Shown: piece after piece, positions 27,106 to 35,992 of the stretch
How the letters are laid out: each line of letters starts with the position of its first letter
How positions within the stretch are numbered: position 1 is the stretch's first letter
Source: Chloroflexota bacterium
GTDB taxonomy: Bacteria; Chloroflexota; UBA11872
Length of the DNA stretch: 56,096 nucleotides
NCBI GenBank assembly: GCA_028874315.1
Contig: JAPPKM010000088.1
Span: 1 to 56,096, forward strand
Reading direction: 5' to 3'
Notes under the pieces: generated by a model
What the model was told of the DNA's origin: nothing
Seen by the model: only the letters and a program-made list of their open reading frames with translations
Databases searched by the model: none
Position numbers and translations under genes: made by a program

Positions 27106-28386
27106 ATGGTGCGAGGACTCTCTCGACGTACGTTCCTTGCGGCGGCGGCAATGGCGGCCGCCGCCTGCGGTAATACCGCCAGGCCGGTCGACTTGCCCCA
27201 AACATTGGCCGTTGCACCCTCGGTCGACGAAATCGAGAGCGCCGTCGCACCGTCGGAGCTCGCCGCGCAAAGGCAACGCGCCAGCTTCCTGGCAGACGTA
27301 ACCAACCTGGCACGACTGGACGCCAGCGAGTCGCTGCGAACATCCAGCCTTGGCGATGCGCTCCTCCAGGCGATCGACGCTATCGGGCTCGATGCCGAAC
27401 GCCGATCGTTCCTGGCAGTCAGCCGTGAACTGCCCTCGGTGAGCGTGCGCGTGGATGGTGACTTCGTTCTGGCGGTCGGCATGATTTATTCGGCTATCGG
27501 CGTCGTCGAAGGTCCGTTGCGACGCGCTGAGATCGACGACGAGGGAACGTTGCACGGAGCCGGCTTCAGCGGAGCCGTGGTTCTCGTATCGCGTGGGGTC
27601 ACCCCCTTTCGCGAGATTGGCCGACTGCTCGAAGGCGCCGGCGCCGCGGCGATCATCATCCAGAACAACCGTCCCGGGCTGCTCTACGGAACACTTAGCC
27701 GGCCATCGGGCATACCGGTTGTGGCCGTGACCGAGGAGTCCGGCGATGATCTGGCCGAGAAACTTGATGCCGCCGATGCTCACGCCGTGGTCGATGTTTC
27801 GGCGCCGCCGCGCTCATATCAGGGCGCCAATGTGATCGGCCACCGGGCGGGACCGCTGAGACGGCAGATCATCGTCACAACCCCTGCCGACGCGCCTCAA
27901 GCCGACTATTCCAACGGCGGCAACGCCGATGGTCTCGCGCTGCTACTCGCCCTGGCGCGCTATGCCGACGTGCTGCAGCCACGGCACTCCATCAGCTTTG
28001 TTGCCTTCGACGCCACCCATCGCGGCTATGTCGGTAGCCGCTGGTATCTGGCACATCTGTCGCAGGACCAACGTGACGCTATTGACGCTGTCCTTGCCTT
28101 TGACAGGCCTGGCCGGGCCCAGCCGTTGCAAATCGGGTCGTCCCTTAGCCTGGTGTCGCCCATCGACGAACGGCTTCAGGCTGACGGACAAGACCTCCAG
28201 GTGACGCCAGGTTTCGGCGTTGGGCGCGGCGACCATGACACCTTTGCAGCCCATGGCGTCCCGTTTGTATTCCTTGCCCGCGCCGGCGAGGGCGAAATCG
28301 TGGCGGATCAACTCTTGAATACCTTCCAGGTAGCCGCGGCCACGCTGGAAGTGCTGGACGGCCTGAACCCGGACACGACGAACTAG
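27106..28386 (+). CDS. Tat-exported lipoprotein with degenerate M28 peptidase fold
   Basis: This is a 426-residue secreted lipoprotein. The N-terminus SRRTFLAAAAMAAAAC combines a twin-arginine motif with a lipobox ending at Cys21. The middle (about 140-240) resembles a PA-type inserted domain. The C-terminal part follows the M28 layout: NGGNADGLALLLALAR where active enzymes have a DNASG aspartate, and ISFVAFDATHRGYVGSRWYL where they have the catalytic Glu pair. A late GRGDHDTFAAHGVPFVFL resembles the terminal His region. Several expected zinc ligands are absent, so it may bind rather than cleave. It is divergent from the P1 peptidase. Confidence 0.75.
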   Translation: MVRGLSRRTFLAAAAMAAAACGNTARPVDLPQTLAVAPSVDEIESAVAPSELAAQRQRASFLADVTNLARLDASESLRTSSLGDALLQAIDAIGLDAERRSFLAVSRELPSVSVRVDGDFVLAVGMIYSAIGVVEGPLRRAEIDDEGTLHGAGFSGAVVLVSRGVTPFREIGRLLEGAGAAAIIIQNNRPGLLYGTLSRPSGIPVVAVTEESGDDLAEKLDAADAHAVVDVSAPPRSYQGANVIGHRAGPLRRQIIVTTPADAPQADYSNGGNADGLALLLALARYADVLQPRHSISFVAFDATHRGYVGSRWYLAHLSQDQRDAIDAVLAFDRPGRAQPLQIGSSLSLVSPIDERLQADGQDLQVTPGFGVGRGDHDTFAAHGVPFVFLARAGEGEIVADQLLNTFQVAAATLEVLDGLNPDTTN

Positions 28387-28399
28387 GCTCTTCCACGCT

Positions 28400-29659
28400 T
28401 CAGCTGGGCCGGACGGCCTGGCCGCCGGCCCCATGAATGGCCTGGCGTCGACGCTCGTCGTCTTGCAGTCGATCGTTGAGGCGAGCGTTTGCGTCCCGCA
28501 GCGCCATGTCCAGGTCAATGTCCTTGGCATCGGCCCGGGCGGCTACCCAGAGCAGCGCATCGCCCAGGGCTTCCGGGTCGTTTCCCATCGTCAGCGCCGT
28601 CACGGACGCCGCCTGCTGATCCGCCTCGTCCAGAGGCCGGCCGGCGCGACGCAGAGCGCGCACGGCCGCACCAGCGAATGTAAGGCTGGGCAGCGAGTCC
28701 GGCAGGCCGTCCAGCGGGCCCCGTTCGCCACCGTGCTCGTCCGCTTTGATCTGCGCCCACGAATTGCGCAGATCTTCCATGTCCTCCGTTTGTGCGTCGC
28801 CGAAGACGTGCGGATGCCTTCGAATCATCTTGGCGCTGATGGCTGCAACCACGTCCGGCCACGCAAACCCGCCGCGCTGCCGGGCAATCTCCGCGTGCAG
28901 CACCAGGTTCAGCAACACGTCGCCAAACTCGTCGGCCATTGCCCGATCGTCGTTGCGGTCGATCGCGCTCAGCGCCTCGTGCGCCTCCTCTACGAGGTAG
29001 GGGCGCAGCGTTCGGTGCGTCTGCTGCTTGTCCCACGGACAGCCGTTGGGCCCGCGTAGCTCGGCCACGACGTCGCGCAGGGTGTTGGTGTCGCGCAGCC
29101 TGGATTCCTCCGTGGGCAAAGCGCGCAGCGACATCGGGAAAATCCGGGAGTCTCCCGGGACATCGGCCTGCCACCGCGAACAGGACCAGGGCTTGAACTC
29201 GATAACCGCGTCTGTTCCGTAGGCCGAACGCAGCCGGTTGCGCCATGACGTGAGTTGGCGGTTGTCCGCAATCCCCCTCACCAGGGACTGCATGCCAGGC
29301 GCGGGCCGCCACGTCTCGTCCGCCGGACCCATCACCGTCGGGCCGTCGGTGGCGGGGGCAGACGTCGGACCCATGGACAGGCGGAAGATCCCGCGACTCG
29401 CCAACTCCTGGAGCACTGCAACGCCAGGGTCGTCGTCCGGACCGTGTCCCGGTGCCAGGTACAGCGTGCGAGGGCGTTCGAGACTTTGGAGAGTGCGTCT
29501 CCAGGCTTCGACCTCTGGCGGTGCCGGCAGCTCCGCCGCCTGCGGGGCGGCGGCGACGGACGCCCACGAGGCGACGATTTCACCGGACGCCGCGGCCGCG
29601 GCCTTGATCTGCTCGGGAACACCCTCGCCGACGAATGCCACGCGAACCTGGACAGTCAT
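28400..29659 (-). CDS. mazG: MazG family nucleotide pyrophosphohydrolase with long N-terminal region
   Basis: MazG hydrolyses nucleoside triphosphates to monophosphates, a housecleaning function. It has 419 residues. The MazG domain lies at about 190-300: LRDVVAELRGPNGCPWDKQQTH, the metal-binding EEAHEAL and DEFGDVLLNLVLHA, and RHPHVFGD. A weaker second MazG-like half may follow. Residues 1-185 do not show clear motifs. In YabN-type proteins this position is a tetrapyrrole-methylase-like domain, and a decayed version is possible. It converges with the M28-like gene and diverges from gcvH. Confidence 0.88.
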   Translation of the reverse strand: MTVQVRVAFVGEGVPEQIKAAAAASGEIVASWASVAAAPQAAELPAPPEVEAWRRTLQSLERPRTLYLAPGHGPDDDPGVAVLQELASRGIFRLSMGPTSAPATDGPTVMGPADETWRPAPGMQSLVRGIADNRQLTSWRNRLRSAYGTDAVIEFKPWSCSRWQADVPGDSRIFPMSLRALPTEESRLRDTNTLRDVVAELRGPNGCPWDKQQTHRTLRPYLVEEAHEALSAIDRNDDRAMADEFGDVLLNLVLHAEIARQRGGFAWPDVVAAISAKMIRRHPHVFGDAQTEDMEDLRNSWAQIKADEHGGERGPLDGLPDSLPSLTFAGAAVRALRRAGRPLDEADQQAASVTALTMGNDPEALGDALLWVAARADAKDIDLDMALRDANARLNDRLQDDERRRQAIHGAGGQAVRPS

Positions 29660-29742
29660 CGAATGAGGGGGGATCCGTCCGTTGTCGCGCTGCGCTGCGA
29701 TATTCTAGACAGTGACCCCGAATGCTTGGCCCCGGTGAGTTC

Positions 29743-30129
29743 ATGTACCCAGACGACCTTGGCTACACGCGCGAACACGAGTGGGTTCGCGACGAAGGCG
29801 ACCACTTGCTCGTTGGCATTACGTCCTATGCGCAGGAAGAGCTCGGGGATGTCGTGTACGTCGAACTGCCGACGCCGGGCGACAGTTTCGCCGCCGGTGA
29901 CGAGTTTGGAACCGTCGAGTCGGTCAAGGCCGTCTCGCCCCTCTATGTCCCGATGTCAGGCGAAATCCTCGAAGTCAACGAGGAGCTTGAGGCGCAGCCC
30001 GAGCTGATTAACGAAGACCCGTACGCCGCTGGCTGGATGATTCGGTTGGCCGCGAGCGACTCGAGCGAGCGTGACACGCTGCTTGACGCCCAGGCATACG
30101 AACAGCTGGTGAATGAGCTACGCGCCTAA
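29743..30129 (+). CDS. gcvH: Glycine cleavage system H protein
   Basis: GcvH carries the lipoyl arm that shuttles the methylamine group between P, T and L proteins. The ATG at 29743 follows GGTGAG by six bases and gives 128 residues starting MYPDDLGYTREHEWV, like homologues. An upstream ATG at 29722 lacks a Shine-Dalgarno. The lipoylated lysine lies in GTVESVKAVSPLY, and VPMSGEILEVNEEL and NEDPYAAGWMI are typical. It overlaps gcvPA by 17 bases. No glycine riboswitch fits in the short upstream region. Confidence 0.95.
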   Translation: MYPDDLGYTREHEWVRDEGDHLLVGITSYAQEELGDVVYVELPTPGDSFAAGDEFGTVESVKAVSPLYVPMSGEILEVNEELEAQPELINEDPYAAGWMIRLAASDSSERDTLLDAQAYEQLVNELRA

Positions 30130-31468
30130 TACCGACGCCGACCGGGCCGCGATGCTTCGGACGGTCGGTGTCGAATCCATTGACGACCTCTTCGTAGACA
30201 TTCCGGTCCAGCACCGCGACCCCACGCTGGACCTGCCCCCGGCACTCCCGGAAACCGACGTCATTCGCCATCTCTCGGAGCTTGGCGCGCGCAACGCGAC
30301 GTCCAGTGATCTTCCTTCGTTTCTTGGCGCCGGTTTCTACCGTCATTTCGTGCCGGCGCTGGTCGACCAGCAGCTGCTCCGGTCGGAGTGGTACACGGCC
30401 TACACCCCCTACCAGCCGGAAATGGCGCAGGGCACCCTGCAGGCCATGTACGAGTTTCAGTCGCTCGTCTGTGACCTCACCGGCATGGACGTCTCGAACG
30501 CCTCGCTGTACGACGGCGCGTCGGCACTGGCCGAGGCCGTGCTCCTTTGCCGTGGTCTTACCCGCCGGCCACGCGTTGTCGTTGCCGACACCGTGCATCC
30601 GGCCTATCGAGAAGTCGCCGCAACCTATGTAAGCGCGCTCGACGTCGAGTTCAAGGTCGTGGCGGCCGCTCGTCGACATGGACGCAGCGTTCGGCCGGAC
30701 GTTCAGCCGTTGGCGGAAGCCATCGACGATCAGACCAGTTGCGTCGTGGTCCAGCGCCCGGACTTTCTGGGCATGGTGGTGGATCTCGATCCGGTCGTTC
30801 AGGCCGCTCGCCGGCACGGCGCTCGAGTCGTGGTCGTTGTCGGCGATCCTGTTTCGTTGGGTCTCCTGGCACCGCCGGGTAATCTTGGCGCGGACGTCGT
30901 AGTCGGCGAACTGCGCTCGCTGGCTGGTCCGCCGGCCTACGGCGGGCCTGGCGCCGGCATGTTCGCCGTCCGGTCACAGTTGATTCGCCGCGTTCCGGGT
31001 CGAATCGCCGGTCGGACGACGGATCTGGACGGCAAGAACGCCTTCGTCCTGACGCTGCAGACTCGCGAACAGCACATCCGTCGCGAGCGCGCCACGTCCA
31101 ACATCACCACCAACCAGGCCCTGGTAACGCTCGGCGCAACAATCTCGCTGAGCGCCCTGGGCCGTCGCGGTTTGCGCGAAATCGCCGAACAGTCGCTCAG
31201 CGCTGCCCATCGCACGGCCGAAGCTCTCGCCGATGCCGGAGCTGTGATTGCCACGGATGCTCCCTATTTCAACGAGTTCGCGGTGCACGCGCCCGAGGGC
31301 GCCGCGGTCCGGCTCGAACGACTCCGCAGCGACGGCAACGTGCTCGCCGGTGTCGATCTCGGCTGCGTGTCTCCCGAGTTCGACGACCTGATTCTCGTTG
31401 CCGCCACTGAACTCACGACCGCCAGTGATGTCCAAGCGTTGGCCACGGCCTGGGCGAAAACCAAGTGA
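30113..31468 (+). CDS. gcvPA: Glycine dehydrogenase (decarboxylating) subunit 1
   Basis: This is the N-terminal half of the split P protein, which with GcvPB decarboxylates glycine using PLP. It has 451 residues. YAPNTDADRAAMLRTVGVES is the family start. FYRHFVPALVDQQLLRSEWYTAYTPYQPE-type sequence, LYDGASALAEAVLLC, and the glycine-rich GPPAYGGPGAGMFAV are visible. VLTLQTREQHIRRERATSNI is the conserved closing block. It starts within gcvH and its stop overlaps gcvPB, as in other gcvH-PA-PB operons. Confidence 0.96.
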   Translation: MSYAPNTDADRAAMLRTVGVESIDDLFVDIPVQHRDPTLDLPPALPETDVIRHLSELGARNATSSDLPSFLGAGFYRHFVPALVDQQLLRSEWYTAYTPYQPEMAQGTLQAMYEFQSLVCDLTGMDVSNASLYDGASALAEAVLLCRGLTRRPRVVVADTVHPAYREVAATYVSALDVEFKVVAAARRHGRSVRPDVQPLAEAIDDQTSCVVVQRPDFLGMVVDLDPVVQAARRHGARVVVVVGDPVSLGLLAPPGNLGADVVVGELRSLAGPPAYGGPGAGMFAVRSQLIRRVPGRIAGRTTDLDGKNAFVLTLQTREQHIRRERATSNITTNQALVTLGATISLSALGRRGLREIAEQSLSAAHRTAEALADAGAVIATDAPYFNEFAVHAPEGAAVRLERLRSDGNVLAGVDLGCVSPEFDDLILVAATELTTASDVQALATAWAKTK

Positions 31469-32922
31469 CTGACGAACCGCTGATCTACGACCTCTCCAGC
31501 CCCGGACGGCGCGGCGTGCGGCCACCGCTGCCGCAGTTTGATCCGGTCGACCCAGCCGCTGCCCTGCCGTCATCCGAGCTTCGATCCGACCTGCCGTTAC
31601 CCGAGGCCTCCGAAATCGACGTGATGCGTCATTTCCTGCGCCTCTCGCACAAAAACCACAGCGTGGATACGGCCATGTATCCGCTCGGTTCGTGCACCAT
31701 GAAGTACAACCCCAAGGTCAACGAAGTCACGGCTCGAACGCCCGGTTTGGCTGATGTTCATCCGAATCAGCCGCCTGAGACGTGCCAGGGCGCCCTGGCG
31801 TTGATCTACGAGCTGGAGGCGCTTCTCGCCGCGATAACTGGTTTCCCGGCGGTGTCCACGCAGCCAGCCGCCGGCTCGCAGGGTGAACTGTGCGGACTGC
31901 TCAGCATTCTGGCCTGGCACGAGTCGCGCGGAGAAACGCGAACCCAGGTTCTCGTGCCCGACTCGGCGCACGGCACCAACCCCGCCACCGGCACGATGAG
32001 TGGTCTGCAGGTCGTCAGCCTGCCAACCGCCGATGACGGTGGCATCGACCTGGAGAATCTCAAGGAGAGCCTGGGCCCGGGCGTCGCGGCCATCATGCTC
32101 ACGCTGCCGAGCACCCTCGGGCTCTTTGAGCGCCGCATCGTCGAAGTGGTCGACCTGGTTCACGCCGCGGGCGCGCAGGTCTACTGCGACGGCGCCAACA
32201 TGAACGCCATGCTCGGCCGCGTCCGACCGGCGGACCTGGGCATCGACGTGATGCATCTGAATTTACATAAAACGTTCAGCACGCCGCACGGCGGCGGTGG
32301 TCCGGGGGCTGGGGCTCTCGCCGTGCAGGCTCATCTGGAGCCCTTTCTGCCCGCACCCCGAGTGGTGCGAAACGGCGACGCGTTTGAACTGGCGGAGCCG
32401 TCGCCCACCAGCATCGGACGCGTGCACAGCCACCTCGGGAACTTCGGCAATCTGGTCCGCGCCTATACGTATATCCGCTCTCTCGGTGCCGAGGGGCTGC
32501 GCGAGGCCGCCGACGACGCCGTGCTCAACGCCAACTACCTGCGGGCCTCCCTGTCCGACGACTACGACTTGCCCTACGAGCGGATTTGCATGCACGAGGT
32601 CGTGTTCGCCGGTACCCGGCAACGGCGCCTGGGCGTGCGTACTCTCGACATCGCCAAGCGGCTCATCGACTACGGCATCCACCCGCCGACGATCTACTTT
32701 CCGATCATTGTGGACGAGGCTCTGATGATCGAGCCAACCGAGACTGAATCCCGAGAATCGCTCGACAACCTCATCGACGTCATGCGACGAATCGCCCGCG
32801 AGGCCGAGTCGGAACCAGACAAGCTTCACGACGCTCCGGTGAACGCGCCGGTTCGCCGACTCGACGAAGTCACCGCCAACCGCCGCCCGAATGTCCGGCG
32901 GGTGCCAGAAGGCGGCGATTAG
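31465..32922 (+). CDS. gcvPB: Glycine dehydrogenase (decarboxylating) subunit 2
   Basis: GcvPB is the PLP-binding half of the split P protein. It has 485 residues from GTG 31465, which overlaps the gcvPA TGA. LSHKNHSVDTAMYPLGSCTMKYNPK-type sequence, PAAGSQGELCGLL, DSAHGTNPA and the PLP lysine in LNLHKTFSTPHGGGGPG are intact. YFPIIVDEALMIEPTETESRE is the typical C-terminal signature. No gcvT follows; the next gene is on the other strand. Confidence 0.97.
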   Translation: MTDEPLIYDLSSPGRRGVRPPLPQFDPVDPAAALPSSELRSDLPLPEASEIDVMRHFLRLSHKNHSVDTAMYPLGSCTMKYNPKVNEVTARTPGLADVHPNQPPETCQGALALIYELEALLAAITGFPAVSTQPAAGSQGELCGLLSILAWHESRGETRTQVLVPDSAHGTNPATGTMSGLQVVSLPTADDGGIDLENLKESLGPGVAAIMLTLPSTLGLFERRIVEVVDLVHAAGAQVYCDGANMNAMLGRVRPADLGIDVMHLNLHKTFSTPHGGGGPGAGALAVQAHLEPFLPAPRVVRNGDAFELAEPSPTSIGRVHSHLGNFGNLVRAYTYIRSLGAEGLREAADDAVLNANYLRASLSDDYDLPYERICMHEVVFAGTRQRRLGVRTLDIAKRLIDYGIHPPTIYFPIIVDEALMIEPTETESRESLDNLIDVMRRIAREAESEPDKLHDAPVNAPVRRLDEVTANRRPNVRRVPEGGD

Positions 32923-33018
32923 GCTTCGGCGCAGTGATTTCGTGCCGGTCCGGTCGCTCTCGCAGGCCCTTGCGCGGTCGTTGATCCGCTGACCGGCGCG
33001 TCGAAGAGCGTGCGGCAG

Positions 33019-33900
33019 CTAGCTCACGGCCTGCCAGACGCGCTGCAGCTCGCGGTAGCCGATAATCTGGATGCCTTCTTCATCCACGATCCGGGCGGCC
33101 TCCTCGGAAACGGCTACATCAAAGTCAGACTGCCGTCCCTCGGGCGTCCCCGTAACGCCGGGGACTCTTGGATCGGCCATCACGGCCCGCAGTTCGTCAG
33201 TCGCGATCCCCGGGTGCAGCGCCCACTCGCTAAGGCCCGCCGGCAGCTCCCGCAGTCTGGCGGCCAGCACTTCAGCCTTTTGCTCCGGAGGGATACGGCC
33301 CGAGTCCAGGACGCCGTGATCGGCGGCCGGCAGGCCTTGGGCCAGCAAGCTTTCGACCAGGTGTGGCGAGCCTGCGCGCATGGCCAACCCGTACTCACGC
33401 GCCAACCCGAAGACCAGTTCAAAGATGTCGCTGCGAAACTCGTGCGGACCGTAGTGGGTGTCCAGATGGGACGGCTCCAGGCCGAGTGACGTGATCGCCT
33501 CGATCTGAGCTCGAAACTCGGTTTCCAGTTCGCCAATATCGGCAGTTTCCAGCATGTGGTCGAAGCGGTCGTCCCCGAAGAAATGCCCGGACTCGTCGAG
33601 CAGCGAACGGACACGTTCCGGTGCCGCTGCTGGTCCCCACCGGTAGTGCCGGTACTCGGACACGATGGTCAGGTGAACGGCGAAAGAAACCTCGGGATGC
33701 TGTCGCAGAAAGTCGGCCGAATGCAAGCACCACGGTGTCGTCGCCATCAGCGAGCACGAACTGACCAGCCCCTCGGTTATCGACCGGATAGCACCGACGT
33801 TCTGGCCGTGGCACATACCAAAGTCGTCGGCGTTGACAATCAGCAGCCGGGCGTCGGCGGGATATCCCAACAGTTCGTGGGCTCTTGGCACAACGGGCAT
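33019..33900 (-). CDS. YdjC/ChbG-family carbohydrate deacetylase
   Basis: YdjC-fold enzymes deacetylate N-acetylated oligosaccharides such as chitobiose, using an Asp-His-His metal site. The ATG at 33900 sits behind a GAGGAG Shine-Dalgarno and gives 293 residues. LLIVNADDFGMCHG holds the first aspartates, HLDTHYGPH the histidine pair, and EWALHPG a late histidine. The substrate is unknown. It is divergent from iolD across 164 bases, so the two may share regulation. Confidence 0.87.
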   Translation of the reverse strand: MPVVPRAHELLGYPADARLLIVNADDFGMCHGQNVGAIRSITEGLVSSCSLMATTPWCLHSADFLRQHPEVSFAVHLTIVSEYRHYRWGPAAAPERVRSLLDESGHFFGDDRFDHMLETADIGELETEFRAQIEAITSLGLEPSHLDTHYGPHEFRSDIFELVFGLAREYGLAMRAGSPHLVESLLAQGLPAADHGVLDSGRIPPEQKAEVLAARLRELPAGLSEWALHPGIATDELRAVMADPRVPGVTGTPEGRQSDFDVAVSEEAARIVDEEGIQIIGYRELQRVWQAVS

Positions 33901-34064
33901 CTCGGCGCTCCTCGGGTCCAACGTTCGATTCGGGTCATTCTCGTATGATTTGCTGCGGCCTTGAGAACAGTTGCCTGCGACTCGTTCCGCGATCTGGTGA
34001 CTGCAGACCCGACGCGTCGAAACCGTCCGATTCGACTGCTGACGTAACCAAAGGGGCATTCCCG

Positions 34065-35918
34065 ATGAAGAAGACGATGGCCCAGGCGCTGGTTGAATTC
34101 CTCAAGGTTCAGCGCGTGGCGCGCGACGGTCGGCAGCAGCCCTTTTTCGCCGGCTGTTTCGGCATCTTCGGCCACGGCAACGTCGCCGGCGTCGGCGAAG
34201 CCCTTCAGGAGAACCCCGACTTCCGCTACTACCAGGCCCGCAACGAGCAGTCCATGGTCCACAGCGCCATCGGCTACGCCAAGATGAAGAATCGCCTCGG
34301 CACGCTGGCCTGCACCTCGTCGATCGGCCCCGGCGCCACCAACATGGTCACCGGCGCGGCTACGGCCACCATCAACCGCCTGCCCGTCCTGCTGTTGCCG
34401 GGCGATATCTTTTCCAACCGCAAAGTCGCCCCGGTCCTTCAGCAACTTGAAGCCCCCTGGTCGCACGACGTCTCGGTCAACGACTGCTTTCGCCCGGTGT
34501 CCACCTACTGGGACCGCATCAACCGGCCCGATCAGTTGGTTCCCGCCCTGATGGAGACGATGCGCGTCCTCACCTCGCCCGCCTCCACCGGCGCCGTCAC
34601 GCTCTGCCTGCCGCAGGACGTCCAGACCGAGGCCTACGACTATCCCGCCAGCTTGTTTGAGCCCCGTGTCTGGGACATCCCCCGCGCCCGTCCCGACGCT
34701 GGTCTGCTGCAACGAGCGGCCGCCTGGATCCGGGCCAGCCAGCGACCGCTGATCGTCGCCGGCGGCGGCGTCCTCTACAGCGAAGCCTCAGCCACCCTCC
34801 AGGCCTTCGTTGAAGCCACCGGAATCCCGGTTTCCGAGACCAAGGCCGGCAAGGGCGCGCTGCCGCACGACCATTCCCAGGTCCTGGGCGCCGTCGGATT
34901 CTCCGGCGGCACCGCCGCCAACTTCGTGGCTCACGAGGCCGATCTGATCATCGGCATCGGCACGCGCTACACCGACTTCACCACCGCTTCCAAGACCCAG
35001 TTCCAGAACCCCAACGTCCGCTTCATCAACATCAACGTGGCCGAACTGGATGCCTACAAGCACGCCGCGCTGCCATTGCAGGGCGACGCGAAGGTTGTGC
35101 TTGAGGAACTGGCCGAGGCCGTGGTTGGCTACCGCGTTCCGACGGCATTCACGGCGCAGGTTGACTTTTGGCGAGCGGAGTGGATCGCCGAGACCGATAG
35201 CCAGCGAGCCGCCACCGATGCCATTCCACTGCGGCAAGGCCACGTCATCGGCGTCGTCAACGACTTCGCCCGGCCTGAAGACGTCGTGGTCTGCGCCGCT
35301 GGCAGCCTGCCCGGTGACCTGCACAAACTCTGGCGCACCGCGCAGCCGGGCGGCTTTCACCTGGAATACGGCTACTCCTGCATGGGCTATGAGATCGCCG
35401 GCGGCATCGGCGCAAAAATGGCCGCGCCCGAGCGCGAGGTCTACGTCATGGTCGGCGACGGTTCCTACCTGATGATGGCCCAGGAACTCGTCACCGCCCT
35501 GCAGGAAGGCATCAAGATCAACGTGGTGCTCCTCGATAACCACGGCTGGGGCAGCATCCGGGCGCTTTCCACCGACGTCGGCGCCGATGGTTGGGGCACC
35601 CAATACCGCTATCGGAACGGATCGTCGGGCCAACTCGACGGCGACACCATTCCTCTCGATCTGGCCGCGAACGCCGAAGGCCTCGGCATGAATGTCATCC
35701 GCGCCGACACCGCCGACGACCTGCAGGAGGCCCTCGAGGATGCGCGCGATGCCGATCGCTCAACGCTCATCGCCGTGGATGTCAGCGCCGATGACGGCGT
35801 TCCCACCTACGAGTCCTGGTGGGACGTACCCGTCTCCGAGGTGTCCACGCTCGCGGGCGTGCAGGCCTCGCGCGAGCGCTACGCCGAAGCTGTCAAGAAC
35901 GAGCGCCCGCTGATCTGA
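34065..35918 (+). CDS. iolD: IolD-type TPP enzyme (trihydroxycyclohexanedione hydrolase)
   Basis: IolD opens the ring of the diketo-inositol intermediate in inositol catabolism using thiamine diphosphate. The ATG at 34065 gives 617 residues, near the usual length. FAGCFGIFGHGNVAGVGEAL is highly characteristic of IolD. The catalytic Glu lies in QARNEQSMVHSAIGYAK, the central domain has LIVAGGGVLYSEASA, and the cofactor motif is GDGSYLMMAQELVTALQEG followed by NHGWGSI. The next gene encodes an IolE-like protein. No iolA, iolB or iolC is in the window, so the exact substrate is inferred. Confidence 0.88.
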   Translation: MKKTMAQALVEFLKVQRVARDGRQQPFFAGCFGIFGHGNVAGVGEALQENPDFRYYQARNEQSMVHSAIGYAKMKNRLGTLACTSSIGPGATNMVTGAATATINRLPVLLLPGDIFSNRKVAPVLQQLEAPWSHDVSVNDCFRPVSTYWDRINRPDQLVPALMETMRVLTSPASTGAVTLCLPQDVQTEAYDYPASLFEPRVWDIPRARPDAGLLQRAAAWIRASQRPLIVAGGGVLYSEASATLQAFVEATGIPVSETKAGKGALPHDHSQVLGAVGFSGGTAANFVAHEADLIIGIGTRYTDFTTASKTQFQNPNVRFININVAELDAYKHAALPLQGDAKVVLEELAEAVVGYRVPTAFTAQVDFWRAEWIAETDSQRAATDAIPLRQGHVIGVVNDFARPEDVVVCAAGSLPGDLHKLWRTAQPGGFHLEYGYSCMGYEIAGGIGAKMAAPEREVYVMVGDGSYLMMAQELVTALQEGIKINVVLLDNHGWGSIRALSTDVGADGWGTQYRYRNGSSGQLDGDTIPLDLAANAEGLGMNVIRADTADDLQEALEDARDADRSTLIAVDVSADDGVPTYESWWDVPVSEVSTLAGVQASRERYAEAVKNERPLI

Positions 35919-35992
35919 CCGTCGATGCGCTCGCCCTGCCACGACGCCGAAACTTCACCACCGCGCCACCCGTCGAACGGGGGAGATACGCC

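Noticed and set aside
29660-29742. Glycine riboswitch upstream of gcvH
   Set aside because: Only 83 bases separate mazG and gcvH. This is too short for a tandem glycine aptamer, and no matching core was seen.
33885-34064. Longer N-terminus for the IolD gene
   Set aside because: The extra residues overlap the divergent YdjC gene start and have no homology-like features. The ATG at 34065 matches the family start.
33901-34064. Promoter with TATGAT at 33944-33949 before iolD
   Set aside because: The -10-like box is good, but no -35 box lies at 16-18 bases. The only candidate is at 14 bases.
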